Source: Buttiauxella massiliensis (lineage in GTDB: Bacteria > Pseudomonadota > Gammaproteobacteria > Enterobacterales > Enterobacteriaceae). From it: a DNA stretch of 64,000 nt. Positions 9,544 through 19,790 of the stretch are shown here, piece after piece. The notes under the pieces are model-generated. The model searched no databases and was not told the origin of the DNA. It worked only from the letters and a program-made list of their open reading frames with translations. Position 1 is the first letter of the stretch, and every line of letters starts with the position of its first letter. The stretch covers positions 160,827 through 224,826 of the forward strand of contig NZ_LR722655.1 of NCBI RefSeq assembly GCF_902500225.1. The letters are read 5' to 3'. The translations under genes and the position numbers were made by a program.

Positions 9544-10662
9544 TCACTCAGTTGCCCAAATTTCACAATGTTCTCGCATTAACTCGGTCAGAAGTCCTCC
9601 CTCAGTAATAAACTGCCGAATGCGGCGTGTATCACTGTCGTTATTACGCACATAACCTTCAATGGCTTCTAAAGCAGATGATGCCCGGAGTTGTGCCGCA
9701 TAAGGCGCAAGAGTATCCAGCAATGGCAAAATATCTTCCGCCATTGTGCGTTGCTCGCCGGTGCGCACGTCGGTTAGCATTCCTTCGAGCCCAAAACGGC
9801 AGGCCTGAAAGCGATTGAAACGGTAAAGTAAGTAGTCTTCGGAGCGCGGCACAAAGGGTCGTTCGCTCAATAACCAGTGGGCCAAAGCCTGAATAAATCC
9901 GGCGATATGGACCGCACGCGTGATAGTCAGCGGCGTGTCCATTACACGTACTTCAATGGTGCCAAATTTTGGACTTGGACGAATATCCCAGTGCAGGTCT
10001 TTCATCGATTGAACGATGCTGCTGGACTCAAGGCGTTGGTACATCCACTTAAACTCGTTCCAGTCACCGACGAAAGGCGCAGGCCCGTTATCCGGGAATG
10101 CCGAGAAGATATTCAAACGTGACGAGGCATAGGTTGTATCAGCCCCCTGAATATATGGCGATGAAGCCGAGAGCGCGATGACGTGTGGAACAAAGCGCGA
10201 CAGACCATGCAGCAAATAAATAGCGTCCTCTTCGTTCTCACAGCCGACATGCACATGCTGGCCAAATACTGTCGCCTGCTTCATTAAATAGCCATATAGC
10301 TCGAGCGTTTTGTTATAGCGTTCGCTCTGGCACACCTCCTGGCGCTGCCATTTTTGAAACGGATGCGTACCGCCACCGCAAATTGCCAGATGATGTTTAC
10401 TTGCTGATTGCAGCACATGCTGGCGCAAACTTGAAAGCTGCGCCTGAGCCTGCGCGATATCGCCACACACCCCGGTGGCGATTTCCAGCATGCTTTCGGT
10501 GATGTCATGTTTGACTTCGCCTTCTGTCACCAGGCCTTTCAGAGAGTCAATCAGCAGCGATGAGTCCTGGCTGAGATCGTTGGCTGGTGGATTGATGATT
10601 TGCAATTCCAGCTCGATGCCGAGGGTATATGGGTCAGAATGATTAAAATTACTTAGTGGCAT
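9544..10662 (-). CDS. ybdK: carboxylate-amine ligase (weak glutamate-cysteine ligase)
   Basis: A 372-residue member of the GCS2 family, the same length as E. coli YbdK. That enzyme has weak gamma-glutamyl-cysteine ligase activity; its physiological substrate is not settled. Family blocks seen: [12 protein letters not shown] (start of the fold), [15 protein letters not shown] (acidic metal ligands), [24 protein letters not shown] and [17 protein letters not shown]. It is monocistronic on the bottom strand, divergent from ybdG. Confidence 0.95.
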   Translation of the reverse strand: MPLSNFNHSDPYTLGIELELQIINPPANDLSQDSSLLIDSLKGLVTEGEVKHDITESMLEIATGVCGDIAQAQAQLSSLRQHVLQSASKHHLAICGGGTHPFQKWQRQEVCQSERYNKTLELYGYLMKQATVFGQHVHVGCENEEDAIYLLHGLSRFVPHVIALSASSPYIQGADTTYASSRLNIFSAFPDNGPAPFVGDWNEFKWMYQRLESSSIVQSMKDLHWDIRPSPKFGTIEVRVMDTPLTITRAVHIAGFIQALAHWLLSERPFVPRSEDYLLYRFNRFQACRFGLEGMLTDVRTGEQRTMAEDILPLLDTLAPYAAQLRASSALEAIEGYVRNNDSDTRRIRQFITEGGLLTELMREHCEIWATE

Positions 10663-10888
10663 GCTGGACTCTCATTGTTCTGACAATTATTGAATTGAGT
10701 ATAGCCATCCGTCTGGAAATGATCGGGCGTAGATACTGTTTTTATCTCATTATTATCACTGGGAATTAGCTGCTACTCATAAATGCAATGATAATATTGT
10801 AAAGAATGTTCAGTGAATTAAAATGCCTTGAAAGTTGCACTAAGAATCATCTCCCTCCATTATATGCGTTGTTCAGGAAGGAGTTATT

Positions 10889-12136
10889 ATGAAAGATTTG
10901 GTTTCATTTCTAAGTACTTTTGGTGTTGTGCTTGACCCAACAACTTCGATATTAGTCGTTCTGGGTATTATTTTTGTATTTGCATTAATTGTACATTTTA
11001 TTCTACACCGGGTTGTACTGCGCACTTTTGAAAAACGTGCGCAATCCAGTCAGCATTTGTGGCTGCAAATTATCACAGAAAACAAGCTATTTCATAGGCT
11101 TGCTTCAACTTTGCAAGGGATTATCGTTAATATTCAGGCGGTGCTGTGGCTGCAAAAAGGCAGTGACGCAAGCGAGATATTAATTATCGGCGCACAGCTT
11201 TGGATTATGCTCTATTCCTTACTGTCGTTATTCTCCTTGCTGGATGTTATTTATAATTTCTCACAGAAATTTACTATTACGTCGGATATTCCACTAAAAG
11301 GAATATTCCAGGGTGTGAAGCTCATTAGCTCCCTGGTGATTGGCATCATGATGATTTCCAGAATTATCGGCCAATCTCCTGCGATTCTTATCAGCGGCCT
11401 GGGTGCAATGGCTGCGGTATTAATGTTGGTATTTAAAGATCCGATTCTTGGGCTAGTGGCCGGTATACAGCTCTCGGCAAACCGTATGTTAAAGCTGGGT
11501 GACTGGCTGGAAATGCCTAAGTTTGGTGCTGATGGTGCGGTGACTGATATTGGCCTGACTACCGTGAAAGTGCGTAACTGGGATAATACTATTACCACCA
11601 TTCCAACTTATGCTCTGGTTTCTGATGCATTTAAAAACTGGAGTGGCATGTCGCAGTCCGGTGGTCGCCGTATTAAGCGCAGTATTAATATTGATACCAC
11701 CAGTATTCATTTTCTTTCCGCCGATGAAATACAGCGCTTAATGAATGCGAGATTATTGAAGCCCTATATCGACTCGCGCAGCAAAGAAATTGAAGAATAT
11801 AATCGAACCCATAATAGCGACGGGGTTTCAGTGCTCAATGCCCGTAGCATGACCAATGTCGGGACATTCCGTGTTTATCTCACTGAATATCTGCAAAACC
11901 ATCCACGTATTCGTAAGGATATGACGCTAATGGTGCGCCAGTTAGCACCAGGGGCTGAAGGCTTGCCGATAGAGATTTATGCGTTTACCAACACCGTAGC
12001 ATGGCTGGAATATGAAGCCATTCAGGCTGATATTTTCGAGCATATATTTGCCGTGGTTGATCAGTTTGGGCTGCGGATTCATCAAGCGCCGACGGGTAAT
12101 GATATTCGTTCGATTGTGTTGCAGAAGGCTTTGTAG
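10889..12136 (+). CDS. ybdG: mechanosensitive channel of miniconductance, MscS family
   Basis: A 415-residue inner-membrane channel that opens on osmotic downshift. N-terminal TMs lie near residues 20-42, 90-112 and 135-160. The pore helix and beta domain follow, with [30 protein letters not shown] and [17 protein letters not shown] matching MscS family motifs. The length equals E. coli YbdG/MscM. AAGGAG precedes the ATG. It is followed at once by a REP element. Confidence 0.95.
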   Translation: MKDLVSFLSTFGVVLDPTTSILVVLGIIFVFALIVHFILHRVVLRTFEKRAQSSQHLWLQIITENKLFHRLASTLQGIIVNIQAVLWLQKGSDASEILIIGAQLWIMLYSLLSLFSLLDVIYNFSQKFTITSDIPLKGIFQGVKLISSLVIGIMMISRIIGQSPAILISGLGAMAAVLMLVFKDPILGLVAGIQLSANRMLKLGDWLEMPKFGADGAVTDIGLTTVKVRNWDNTITTIPTYALVSDAFKNWSGMSQSGGRRIKRSINIDTTSIHFLSADEIQRLMNARLLKPYIDSRSKEIEEYNRTHNSDGVSVLNARSMTNVGTFRVYLTEYLQNHPRIRKDMTLMVRQLAPGAEGLPIEIYAFTNTVAWLEYEAIQADIFEHIFAVVDQFGLRIHQAPTGNDIRSIVLQKAL

Positions 12137-12162
12137 GTCGGTTAAGCGTAGCGTCAACCGAC
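12137..12162. repeat. REP-like palindrome
   Basis: GTCGGTT and AACCGAC arms with an AAGCGTAGCGT centre, immediately after the ybdG stop. It matches the other REP-like units at 18415, 19408, 25827 and 28281. Confidence 0.7.
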
Positions 12163-12175
12163 ACAAATAATCTTA

Positions 12176-12427
12176 TCAATCACGGTCAATCGAAAACCAG
12201 CGCTTCCAGATAAAGCGAATCACGAAGTATTCAATTGCACCCAAAGCCAGGAACCACAGGCAGAAAATAATGGTGTAAAGCTGGTTCATATCCAGCAGAT
12301 GGAACATCGTGATGAGCTTTTGCGCCAGTTCAATGGTCAGCGCCGGGGCCGGAAGCAGCAGGCAGGAGAAAAACGCCAGCAGCAAAATACTGCCAGCGCT
12401 TATCAAGGTTTCGAGAGGGTGTTTCAT
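12176..12427 (-). CDS. ybdJ: DUF1158 membrane protein
   Basis: A two-TM inner-membrane protein of 83 residues with unknown function. TMs are at residues 12-30 and 48-70, and the C-terminus is basic (FIWKRWFSIDRD). It closely resembles the small YbdJ protein of E. coli (82 residues from memory), which there neighbours ybdK. The start is one of two adjacent ATGs (12430 or 12427); the longer open frame to 12505 runs into an ERIC element and is rejected. The RBS is poor. The upstream sequence is ERIC from 12449, so the native promoter region is displaced or lies within the repeat. Confidence 0.8.
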   Translation of the reverse strand: MKHPLETLISAGSILLLAFFSCLLLPAPALTIELAQKLITMFHLLDMNQLYTIIFCLWFLALGAIEYFVIRFIWKRWFSIDRD

Positions 12428-12448
12428 CATTATTGTTACGCCGAAGTA

Positions 12449-12574
12449 ATACCCTTCATACTTCAAGTTGCAGGTGCGTTGGCGGCTCTCAGTCACCCGA
12501 ATCACTTACTCAAGTAAGCTCATCGGGATTCCTTCTTTTGCCGCCTTCCTGCAACTCGAATTATTTTGGGTATA
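12449..12574. repeat. ERIC element (complete)
   Basis: About 126 bp, ATACCCTTCATACTTCAAG at one end and ATTATTTTGGGTATA at the other, with the central ATCACTTACTC-AAGTAAGCT palindrome. It lies between ybdJ and fdnI, starting about 20 bp before the ybdJ ATG. Confidence 0.9.
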
Positions 12575-12661
12575 AAACATTTCCAAAAGCGCATTGTCCG
12601 GGAAAATTCCTGTCGATACAAATCCCCGGCACAAATGCACTGGGGATATCAGGGCAGAGCG

Positions 12662-13318
12662 CTACAACCCTTCAGTACTCTCTTTCTTCGCTTCTTTCGC
12701 CAGAACCGCACGATACCAGCGCGGATGGTGTTTCTGCGCCCAGCGGCGGCTGACTTTGCCGACGACCATGCCTTTTATCGACCCATTCACCCAGAACGCC
12801 ATATACATATGAATCAGGATGGCGTGGATCAAAATAATGGCGACGGTTGCGTGAATCAGCAGGCTGTAGCGCACCAGTTTGATGGGAAAGTACGAAGCGA
12901 AATAAGGCCGCCAGATAATCACGCCCGTCACAAGCAGCACGAAAATCATGCTCATAATGGTCCAGAACATCATCTTCTGCCCGGCGTTATATTTGCCGAC
13001 ATCCGCCACTTTATGCTCGTTGCCTTTCAGCACTTCGACAATATTTTTCACCCAGGGCCAGTCCTGCTTTTCCGGGATATTGTGATGTACGAAACGCACA
13101 AACATAAACATCAGCGCCACGAAAATCAGCACGCCAAAGAACGGGTGCAAGATGCGGCCCATCTGCGGCGTACCGAACGTTTCCGTCAGCCATTGCAGCG
13201 TCGGGAAGAACAGCGCAATACCGGAAAGCGACACCAGGAAGAAGCAAATCACTACCGTCCAGTGGCAAGCACGGTCGATAAATTTCGTCCTGATAATCGA
13301 TTTGCTCTGCTTAATCAT
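12662..13318 (-). CDS. fdnI: formate dehydrogenase-N gamma subunit, cytochrome b556
   Basis: A 218-residue di-haem membrane subunit that passes electrons from the iron-sulfur subunit to menaquinone on the cytoplasmic side. Four TMs carry the conserved haem histidines ([32 protein letters not shown]). It resembles E. coli FdnI more than FdoI, for example in [19 protein letters not shown]. The start at 13318 ([13 protein letters not shown]) follows GAGGAACATC and overlaps the fdnH end by 8 nt. Confidence 0.96.
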   Translation of the reverse strand: MIKQSKSIIRTKFIDRACHWTVVICFFLVSLSGIALFFPTLQWLTETFGTPQMGRILHPFFGVLIFVALMFMFVRFVHHNIPEKQDWPWVKNIVEVLKGNEHKVADVGKYNAGQKMMFWTIMSMIFVLLVTGVIIWRPYFASYFPIKLVRYSLLIHATVAIILIHAILIHMYMAFWVNGSIKGMVVGKVSRRWAQKHHPRWYRAVLAKEAKKESTEGL

Positions 13319-14195
13319 GATGTTCCTCCTCGTCTTCATCCACCTCTTCGTTTGGCCCGACGCCGATGTAATGGAAAATCAGCCCGGCGAAGGTGGCGAT
13401 AAAACCTGCTGCCGACAGCGGTTTGAGTATTCCTTTCCACAGGTTGATTGGCGTGTCGATTTGCGGATCTTTTGGCAGATTGTGATACAGCTCCGGCTGG
13501 TCAGCATGATGCAACACGTACATCACGTGCGTGCCGCCAACAGCCTGCGGGTTGTACAGCCCTGCATTCGGATAGCCGCGTTTTTGCAGTTTTGAAACCC
13601 GCTCGTCGGCCACGTCTAACATCTCTTTTTTGGTGCCAAAATGAATGGCACCCGTCGGACAGGTTTTAACGCAGGCTGGCTCCTGGCCGACGCTGACGCG
13701 ATCGACACACAGCGTGCATTTGTAGACGCGGTTATCGTCTTTATTCAGGCGCGGAATATTGAACGGGCACCCGGCGATGCAATAACCACAGCCAATACAA
13801 TGTTCCGACTGAAAATCGACGATCCCGTTAGCGTACTGAATGATGGCCCCCGCAGACGGGCAGGCCTTCAGGCAGCCCGGATCTTCGCAGTGCATGCAGC
13901 CATCTTTGCGAATCAGCCACTCCAGCTTGCCGTTTTGCGTGGTTTCGCTAAAGCGCATTAACGTCCAGGATTTGGCGCTCAAATCGGCGGGGTTATCGTA
14001 AACCCCGACGCAATGACCGACTTCATCGCGGATGTCGTTCCACTCCGAACAGGCGACCTGGCAGGCTTTGCAGCCGATACAGCTTGAGACGTCAATCAGC
14101 TTGGCGACTTCTTCTTTGAAGTCACGAGCCTGCGGCGGCGGCGTAAAGCCGTTGGTAGCCGAACGCTTGATAATATCCTGAGATTGCATGGACAT
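13311..14195 (-). CDS. fdnH: formate dehydrogenase-N beta subunit, 4x[4Fe-4S]
   Basis: 294 residues, the E. coli length. Four Cys clusters are visible: [38 protein letters not shown] and CTLCVDR...CVKTC. A single C-terminal TM ([16 protein letters not shown]) anchors it in the membrane with the bulk in the periplasm. It conducts electrons from FdnG to FdnI. The gap to fdnG is 11 nt. Confidence 0.97.
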   Translation of the reverse strand: MSMQSQDIIKRSATNGFTPPPQARDFKEEVAKLIDVSSCIGCKACQVACSEWNDIRDEVGHCVGVYDNPADLSAKSWTLMRFSETTQNGKLEWLIRKDGCMHCEDPGCLKACPSAGAIIQYANGIVDFQSEHCIGCGYCIAGCPFNIPRLNKDDNRVYKCTLCVDRVSVGQEPACVKTCPTGAIHFGTKKEMLDVADERVSKLQKRGYPNAGLYNPQAVGGTHVMYVLHHADQPELYHNLPKDPQIDTPINLWKGILKPLSAAGFIATFAGLIFHYIGVGPNEEVDEDEEEHHD

Positions 14196-14206
14196 GAGTT
14201 CGCTCC

Positions 14207-17200
14207 TTACGCCTTCTCAATGTTGACCAGAAACGCCTTGTACTCTGGCGTTTGCGAGTTAGCGTCACCGACGGACGGCGTCAGCGTGTTGGCGAGATAG
14301 CCTTTACGCGCCGTACCTTCAAAGCCCCAGTGCAGCGGAATACCCACGGTTTCCACTTCCTGCCCGCCAGCGTTCAGCGTTTGCAGGCGCTGCGTGACCA
14401 CCGCAACGGCGCGAATAAACCCGCGTTTGCTGCTGACTTTCACGTGGTCGCCGTTGGCAATACCTTTGCTTTTCGCCAGTTTCTCGCTGATTTCCACAAA
14501 CTGCTCGGGCTGCGCAATCGCGTTAAGCCGCGAGTGTTTAGTCCAGGTGTGGAAGTGCTCGGTCAGGCGATACGTGGTGCCGACATACGGGAACTCGTGA
14601 CGTTTGCCCATGCGTTTAGCGTCAGCTTCATACAGGCGAGCCGCCGGGTTCGAGACCACATTCGGGTGCAGCGGGTTGGTACCCAGCGGCGTTTCAAACG
14701 GCTCGTAATGTTCAGGGAATGGGCCTTCTGCCATTTTGTCGATGGCAAACAGGCGGCCTAAACCTTCTGGCTGCATGATAAACGGCCCCACGCCGCTGCT
14801 CGGTGCGGCCGTGTTGTAGTCCGGGATATCGTTCCCGACCCACTTCGCGCCATTCCACTGAATCAACATACGTTTCGGGTCCCACGGTTTGCCCTGCGGA
14901 TCGGCAGACGCGCGGTTGTAGATAATGCGGCGGTTGAGTGGCCACGCCCAGGCCCAGCCCAGCGTGTTGCCCAGCCCGGACGGATCGGCGTTATCGCGGT
15001 TCGCCATCTGGTTGCCTTTCGCCGTCCAGCTCCCGGCGTAAATCCAGCAGGCAGACGCGGTGGTGCCGTCGTCACGCAGCAGCGCAAACGAGTCCAGAAG
15101 CTGACCTTTCTTCGCCAGCAAATTCCCAGCTGGATCATAGAGATCTTCCAGCGCGTAGCCGTTGTTCTCTTTGGCGACCTCTTCGGATTCAGGGCTGTCT
15201 GGCAGCTCATAATGCCAGCCCATTTTCAGCAATGGCTCGGCACCTTTACCACCTTCGCTGCGATAAAGCTCGCGGATCTGGTGGTAAATCCCAGCCAGAA
15301 TTTCGCCGTCGTTACGCGCTTCTCCCGGTGCATCTGCCCCTTTCCAGTGCCACTGTAACCAGCGCCCGGAGTTGGCAATTGAACCGTCTTCCTCGGCAAA
15401 GCAGGTGGACGGCAGGCGGAACACTTCGGTCTGAATCGCCGCCGGGTTCACGTCGTTCATCTCGCCGTGGTTTTGCCAGAAGTTAGACGTTTCAGTAACC
15501 AGCGGGTCGATAATCACCAGATATTTCAGCTTGCTAAGGCTTGCGACAATTTTGTTTTTGTCCGGGAAAGAGGCGACCGGGTTAAAGCCCTGGCAGATGT
15601 AGCCCGTGACTTTGTTGCGGTCCATCATGTCGAAGTACTTCAGCACGTCGTAGGCCTGGTCCCACTTCGGCAGCCAGTCAAAGCCCCAGTTGTTATCTTT
15701 ACGCGCATGATCGCCATAGAACGCTTTCATCAGGCTGACGAAGAACTTCGGATAGTTGCCCCAATAGTTCACCTGGCCCGGCAGCGTGGCTTTCGGCGTG
15801 TTTGCCGTCAGATAAGTTTGCAGGTCGGTTTGCTTCTCAGAAGGCAGCGTCAGATAACCCGGCAGGCTGGTGGACAGCAGGCCCAGATCGGTCAGACCCT
15901 GAATGTTGGAGTGCCCGCGCAAGGCATTTACGCCGCCGCCCGCCATGCCCATATTGCCGAGCAGCAACTGGATCATCGCCATGGTGCGAATGTTCTGCGC
16001 GCCAACGGTGTGTTGCGTCCAGCCCAACGCGTACAAGAACGTGGTGGTGCGGTCGGCGGCGCTGGTGGAAGCTAGCACTTCGCACACTTTCAGGAAATCA
16101 GCCTGCGGCGTACCGCAAATATGTTCGACCACTTCCGGCGTATAACGGGAAACGTGCTCTTTCAGCAGGTTCCACACGCAGCGCGGATCGGTCAACGTTT
16201 CGTCGCGTTTCGCATAGCCGTTTTCATCGAACTGATAGTTCCAGCTGGTTTTGTCGTACTGGCGTTTGGCTTCGTCATAGCCGCTAAACAGGCCGTCATC
16301 AAAGCTAAAATCATCGCGCACCAGCAGGCTGGCGTTGGTGTAATGCTTAACGTATTCGGCGTTGATTTTGTTATTGGAAATCAGGTACAGCAGAACACCC
16401 GACAGGAAAGTAATGTCGGTGCCGGAGCGGATTGGCGCGTAAATATCCGCCACCGAAGCGGTGCGGGTAAAGCGCGGATCGACCACGATCAGCGTGGCGT
16501 CGTTGTTGTTTTTGGCTTCCATCGCCCAGCGGAAACCCACCGGATGCGCTTCAGCGGCGTTGCCGCCCATCACCATCACCACGTTGGCGTTTTTGATATC
16601 AACCCAGTGGTTGGTCATCGCACCGCGACCAAATGTTGGAGCAAGACTTGCTACCGTTGGTCCGTGTCAGACGCGCGCCTGGTTATCTACCGCTAACATG
16701 CCCAGCGATCGGACAAATTTCTGCGTCAGCATCCCGGTTTCGTTGCTGGCCGCCGAGGCACATAACATGCCGGTGGAGAGCCAGCGGTTGACCGTGACAT
16801 TTTGCTCATTCTTCTCAACGAAATTGGCATCGCGGTCATCTTTCATCAGGCGAGAAATACGCGCGAACGCATCTTCCCAACTGATGCGCTGCCATTTATC
16901 GGAGCCTGGCGCGCGGTATTCCGGGTAACGCAGGCGGCTTTCGCTGTGGATATAATCCAGCAGGCCAGCGCCTTTCGGGCATAACGCCCCACGGTTCACC
17001 GGATGATCCGGATCGCCTTCAATATGGAAAATACTGGATTTAGCGTTTTTCGAGCCATCGCCCAGGCTGTACATCAACAAGCCACAGCCTACGGAGCAGT
17101 ATGTACAGGTATTGCGGGTTTCTTTGGCACGCAAAAGCTTAAAGTTGCGCACCTCGGCAAGCGCCGCTTTGGGAGAAAATCCCAGAACTGCGGCGGTCGT

Positions 17201-17254
17201 CCCTGCCATCCCGCCGGCACAGATCTTGAAAAATTTTCTGCGACTGACGTCCAT
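14207..17254 (-). CDS. fdnG: formate dehydrogenase-N alpha subunit, selenocysteine enzyme (UGA read through)
   Basis: One gene of 1015 residues, the E. coli length, interrupted by an in-frame TGA at 16667-16669 that encodes selenocysteine 196 in [14 protein letters not shown]. Upstream is a Tat signal ([12 protein letters not shown]) and the [4Fe-4S] ligands [11 protein letters not shown]...CPKG. Downstream are the molybdopterin (bis-MGD) domains, e.g. [13 protein letters not shown] and [12 protein letters not shown] bacterial SECIS hairpin follows the TGA directly. It oxidises periplasmic formate during nitrate respiration. Automated callers would split it into 14207-16618 and 16667-17299; both parts are uninterrupted apart from the TGA. 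The start at 17254 (MDVSRRKFF) fits the family. Confidence 0.96.
16627..16669 (-). promoter_or_regulatory. UGA(Sec) codon and SECIS element of fdnG
   Basis: Reading the bottom strand from the TGA: outer arms GACCAA and TTGGTC pair fully, and an inner AGCA/TGCT stem carries an AGTCT apical loop. The GUCU-type loop is what SelB recognises in E. coli fdhF and fdnG. The element begins 4 nt after the UGA, the expected distance. Confidence 0.85.
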
Positions 17255-17289
17255 CGTAACCTCATTGTTATGACGTATGAATGGCGGCG

Positions 17290-17330
17290 AAAATAGCAAC
17301 TGAGGCAGAGCGGATATTGAGCAAAATCAA
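17290..17330 (-). promoter_or_regulatory. fdnG promoter with FNR site
   Basis: On the bottom strand TTGATTTTGCTCAA (17317-17330) matches the FNR consensus TTGAT-N4-ATCAA at 9 of 10 positions. An extended -10 TGCTATTTT follows (hexamer 17290-17295), putting the FNR centre about -41 from the predicted start, a class II anaerobic promoter. A perfect NarL heptamer ATGAGTA lies upstream at 17364-17370; a proper 7-2-7 pair was not found. Confidence 0.65.
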
Positions 17331-17506
17331 TTCGCTAATCATTGGGTAGCGAACCGCTACTTAATGAGTAGAAGGCGTCTGACTTCCAATAACCTTAAGG
17401 AGTACATGTATATAGATTTGTTTATACCTACGTATCTTGCTATATAAAAACACATCAAAAAATAAGCTGTCACGCAAACATCCCAACATCATAATCAGGA
17501 TTATTA

Positions 17507-18406
17507 ATGTTAAAAATTGCCAACACCCAGGTCATTTACGCGATGAGCTGTGAAAACGCGCCTGTGGCGACGATTTCGAACGATACAGACGTCAGTTTTG
17601 CTACCTGTGACTGCTTCTCTGACCAGATTCAGCATGCTGATGCTGAGTTCAACCAGCTTGACTGGCAGCGCATTAACCCCGCCACCGGCCCGGTGTTTGT
17701 GGAAGGCGCACTGCCAGGGGATGTGCTGAAAGTTGAAATTAAAAGCATCGAGCTGCGTGGCAATCAAGCAGTGATGGTGACTGCTCCCCAACTTGGTGTG
17801 ATTGGTGATGAGCTCACCGAACCGCGTATTTTGGTTGTGCCGATTGATAACGGTGAAGCGCATCTGCCGGGTGGGGTGAGGGTGCCGATTAACCCGATGA
17901 TCGGCGTAATTGGCGTAGCGCCTGCTGGTGAGGCAATTTCTTGCGGCACGCCTGATAGTCACGGCGGCAATATGGATTGCAAGATGATCACCACCGGTAG
18001 CACCCTCTATTTACCGGTTAACGTCGAAGGGGCGTTGTTTGCATTGGGCGACCTGCATGCTGCCATGGGCGATGGGGAAGTGTCGGTCTGTGGTTTGGAA
18101 GTGGCTGGAGACGTAGTAGTTAATCTCAGCGTGGTTAAAAACCGCAGACTACCAACGCCGATGTTGGAAAATAACGACACCATCTTCACGCTCGCATCAG
18201 CATTAACGCTGGATGACGCAGCAGCACTTGCTACACGCAATATGGCGCACTTTATTGCCGACAATAGTGACGTGACTTTGCCAAATGCTATCAACCTACT
18301 GAGCATCACTGGCGATTTGCAGATTTGCCAGGTAGTTGACCCACTGAAAACCTGCCGTTTTGCACTGCCAAAACGTGTGGCAGAGCAGTTGAAGCTGAAA
18401 ATTTAA
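17507..18406 (+). CDS. acetamidase/formamidase family amidase
   Basis: A 299-residue cytoplasmic protein of the FmdA/AmdA family, which hydrolyses formamide or short amides to the acid and ammonia. Family blocks: GPVFVEGALPGDVLKVEI, SHGGNMDCK and GDLHAAMGDGEVSVCGLEV (the usual GD-x-H-A-x-QGDGE). It is shorter than the fungal and Methylophilus enzymes, as in the common short bacterial form. It is divergent from fdnGHI with 252 bp between. If formamide is the substrate, the formate released would feed the neighbouring dehydrogenase; that link is inference. It is convergent with yahB. Confidence 0.85.
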   Translation: MLKIANTQVIYAMSCENAPVATISNDTDVSFATCDCFSDQIQHADAEFNQLDWQRINPATGPVFVEGALPGDVLKVEIKSIELRGNQAVMVTAPQLGVIGDELTEPRILVVPIDNGEAHLPGGVRVPINPMIGVIGVAPAGEAISCGTPDSHGGNMDCKMITTGSTLYLPVNVEGALFALGDLHAAMGDGEVSVCGLEVAGDVVVNLSVVKNRRLPTPMLENNDTIFTLASALTLDDAAALATRNMAHFIADNSDVTLPNAINLLSITGDLQICQVVDPLKTCRFALPKRVAEQLKLKI

Positions 18407-18414
18407 TGGGTTTT

Positions 18415-18445
18415 TAGGGTGGATTAGCGCAAGCGACCTCCACCT
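18415..18445. repeat. REP-like palindrome
   Basis: TTTAGGGTGGATTAGCGCAAGCG followed by a TCCACC arm: an imperfect GGTGGA/TCCACC hairpin just after the amidase stop and before convergent yahB. It may also serve as terminator. Confidence 0.6.
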
Positions 18446-18466
18446 TTACCTCACAAAGCCACGACC

Positions 18467-19396
18467 TCAATCCCTGGACAACAAGTCCCCATAAATCTCT
18501 GCCAGCAACCCGCCCGGCGCAAACTGCTTTTTAATCCAACGGGTTACCTGGCCGGTGGCGGCATGCTGGGTTGCTAACAGCATGCGTGAATCCTGGCGCG
18601 GGTTGTTTATCTGGCGTGTCACCAGCAGGCCGCTATCCTGAGCCTCGCGCACCATATAGCTCGGTAAAAAACCAACGCCTTCTCCCAGAATCTGGCACTG
18701 GCACTTGGTGTTGAAGTCTGGCACCAGAATCGCTTCTTGCCCATGCAGCAGCCATCCCACCTTTTTATTCAGTGTTGATGCGGTGTCTTCCACCATGATG
18801 TTGGGGTAAAGGCGCAACTGGCTTTCAGAAATTGGCTCCGGCATAAATGCCAGCGGGTGGGTTGGGGCGATAGCAAACTGCCAGTGAATCGCGCCGATTT
18901 CGGTGTAATCAATCCCACCACCGTCGAGCAATGTATCTGGCGCACCAATCGCAATATTTGCCTGGTTATTGATAATTGAGTCCCACACCCCGTTGTACAC
19001 CTCTGTCGTGATAGTAATCAGGCAGGTAGGGAACTGCTTTTTGAGTATTTGCAGCAGCTTTGCGGTGTGGCGCGGGGTGTAAAGCAGTTGGTTGATACAG
19101 ATGCGGACCTTCACCTCAATTCCTTGCGAGATGGTATCGACACCGCGTTTTATGGCGTGGAAATCGTTAAGCAGTTCGGTTGCTTTACGATAGAAATAGA
19201 AGCCGGATTCAGTCAGTTCGATACTGCGGGTATTGCGCACAAACAGCACCACATCAAGGTACGTCTCGATTCTTTTGATGGTGTAGCTAACGGCAGAAGT
19301 GGTGATCCCCAGCTCGACAGCAGCCTTACTAAAACTTGAAAGCCGCGCCGTGGTAGTGAAGGCAAGTAGGTTCTCTTCGGTAAAAATGGAATTCAT
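18467..19396 (-). CDS. yahB: LysR-family regulator of the yah cluster
   Basis: 309 residues, very similar in recalled sequence to E. coli YahB (310) and more distantly to AllS, the allantoin regulator. HTH: SSFSKAAVELGITTSAVSYTIKRIE. Effector domain with VYNGVWDSIINNQANIAIGAPD and the AllS-like VPDFNTKCQCQILGEGVGFLPSYMV. The start at 19396 (MNSIFTEENL) fits the family; the frame continues 17 codons up into a REP element. It is divergent from yahD, with a 25-bp perfect palindrome in the gap as the probable operator. Confidence 0.93.
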   Translation of the reverse strand: MNSIFTEENLLAFTTTARLSSFSKAAVELGITTSAVSYTIKRIETYLDVVLFVRNTRSIELTESGFYFYRKATELLNDFHAIKRGVDTISQGIEVKVRICINQLLYTPRHTAKLLQILKKQFPTCLITITTEVYNGVWDSIINNQANIAIGAPDTLLDGGGIDYTEIGAIHWQFAIAPTHPLAFMPEPISESQLRLYPNIMVEDTASTLNKKVGWLLHGQEAILVPDFNTKCQCQILGEGVGFLPSYMVREAQDSGLLVTRQINNPRQDSRMLLATQHAATGQVTRWIKKQFAPGGLLAEIYGDLLSRD

Positions 19397-19407
19397 GCGC
19401 CACTCCC

Positions 19408-19440
19408 GTAGATCGGATAAGCGCAGTGTCATCCGACAGC
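19408..19440. repeat. REP-like palindrome
   Basis: GATCGGATAAGCGCAGTGTC followed by ATCCGAC; arms TCGGAT and ATCCGA. It lies directly upstream of the yahB start, an unusual 5' position for a REP. Confidence 0.65.
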
Positions 19441-19667
19441 TACCCAATCCTATTGTTGAATGTATTTGTATTCCTTATGATCCGCGACTTTGCCTTGAAC
19501 CATATTTAACACTGCCGTTACAAGTGATTTGAAGAGCATCACACTTCTTGAATCTCATTTCTCCCGCTATCTGCAAGGCCTGACGGCGTTCCTCATAGAG
19601 AGAGATAAAGAGCGGCGAAAGCTCTTCTATCATAGGTAAAAGATTGCTCTATCGCACATTTTGCTCA

Positions 19668-19692
19668 CATTGTTGAATACTATTCAACAATG
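19668..19692. promoter_or_regulatory. 25-bp perfect palindrome, candidate YahB operator
   Basis: CATTGTTGAATA - C - TATTCAACAATG: 12-bp perfect arms about one base. It contains the LysR-type T-N11-A signature and lies 99 bp before the yahD start and 272 bp from the yahB start. The rest of 19441-19790 shows no gene. Confidence 0.6.
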
Positions 19693-19790
19693 CTGTCATT
19701 AACGATGAATGATTTTTAAACGGATGTTAAAGCGGTCATAGTGTTGCTATTCTCAATTCATCAGAAATAGCAAAGTATGGGAGTATGGAT

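Noticed and set aside
16619..16669. Stop codon splitting fdnG, first read as a nonsense mutation
   Set aside because: The TGA is at the known selenocysteine position, in frame, and followed by a SECIS hairpin; total length equals the family length.
17341..17370. NarL 7-2-7 heptamer pair upstream of fdnG
   Set aside because: Only one perfect heptamer is present (17364-17370); the partners are overlapping or have wrong spacing.
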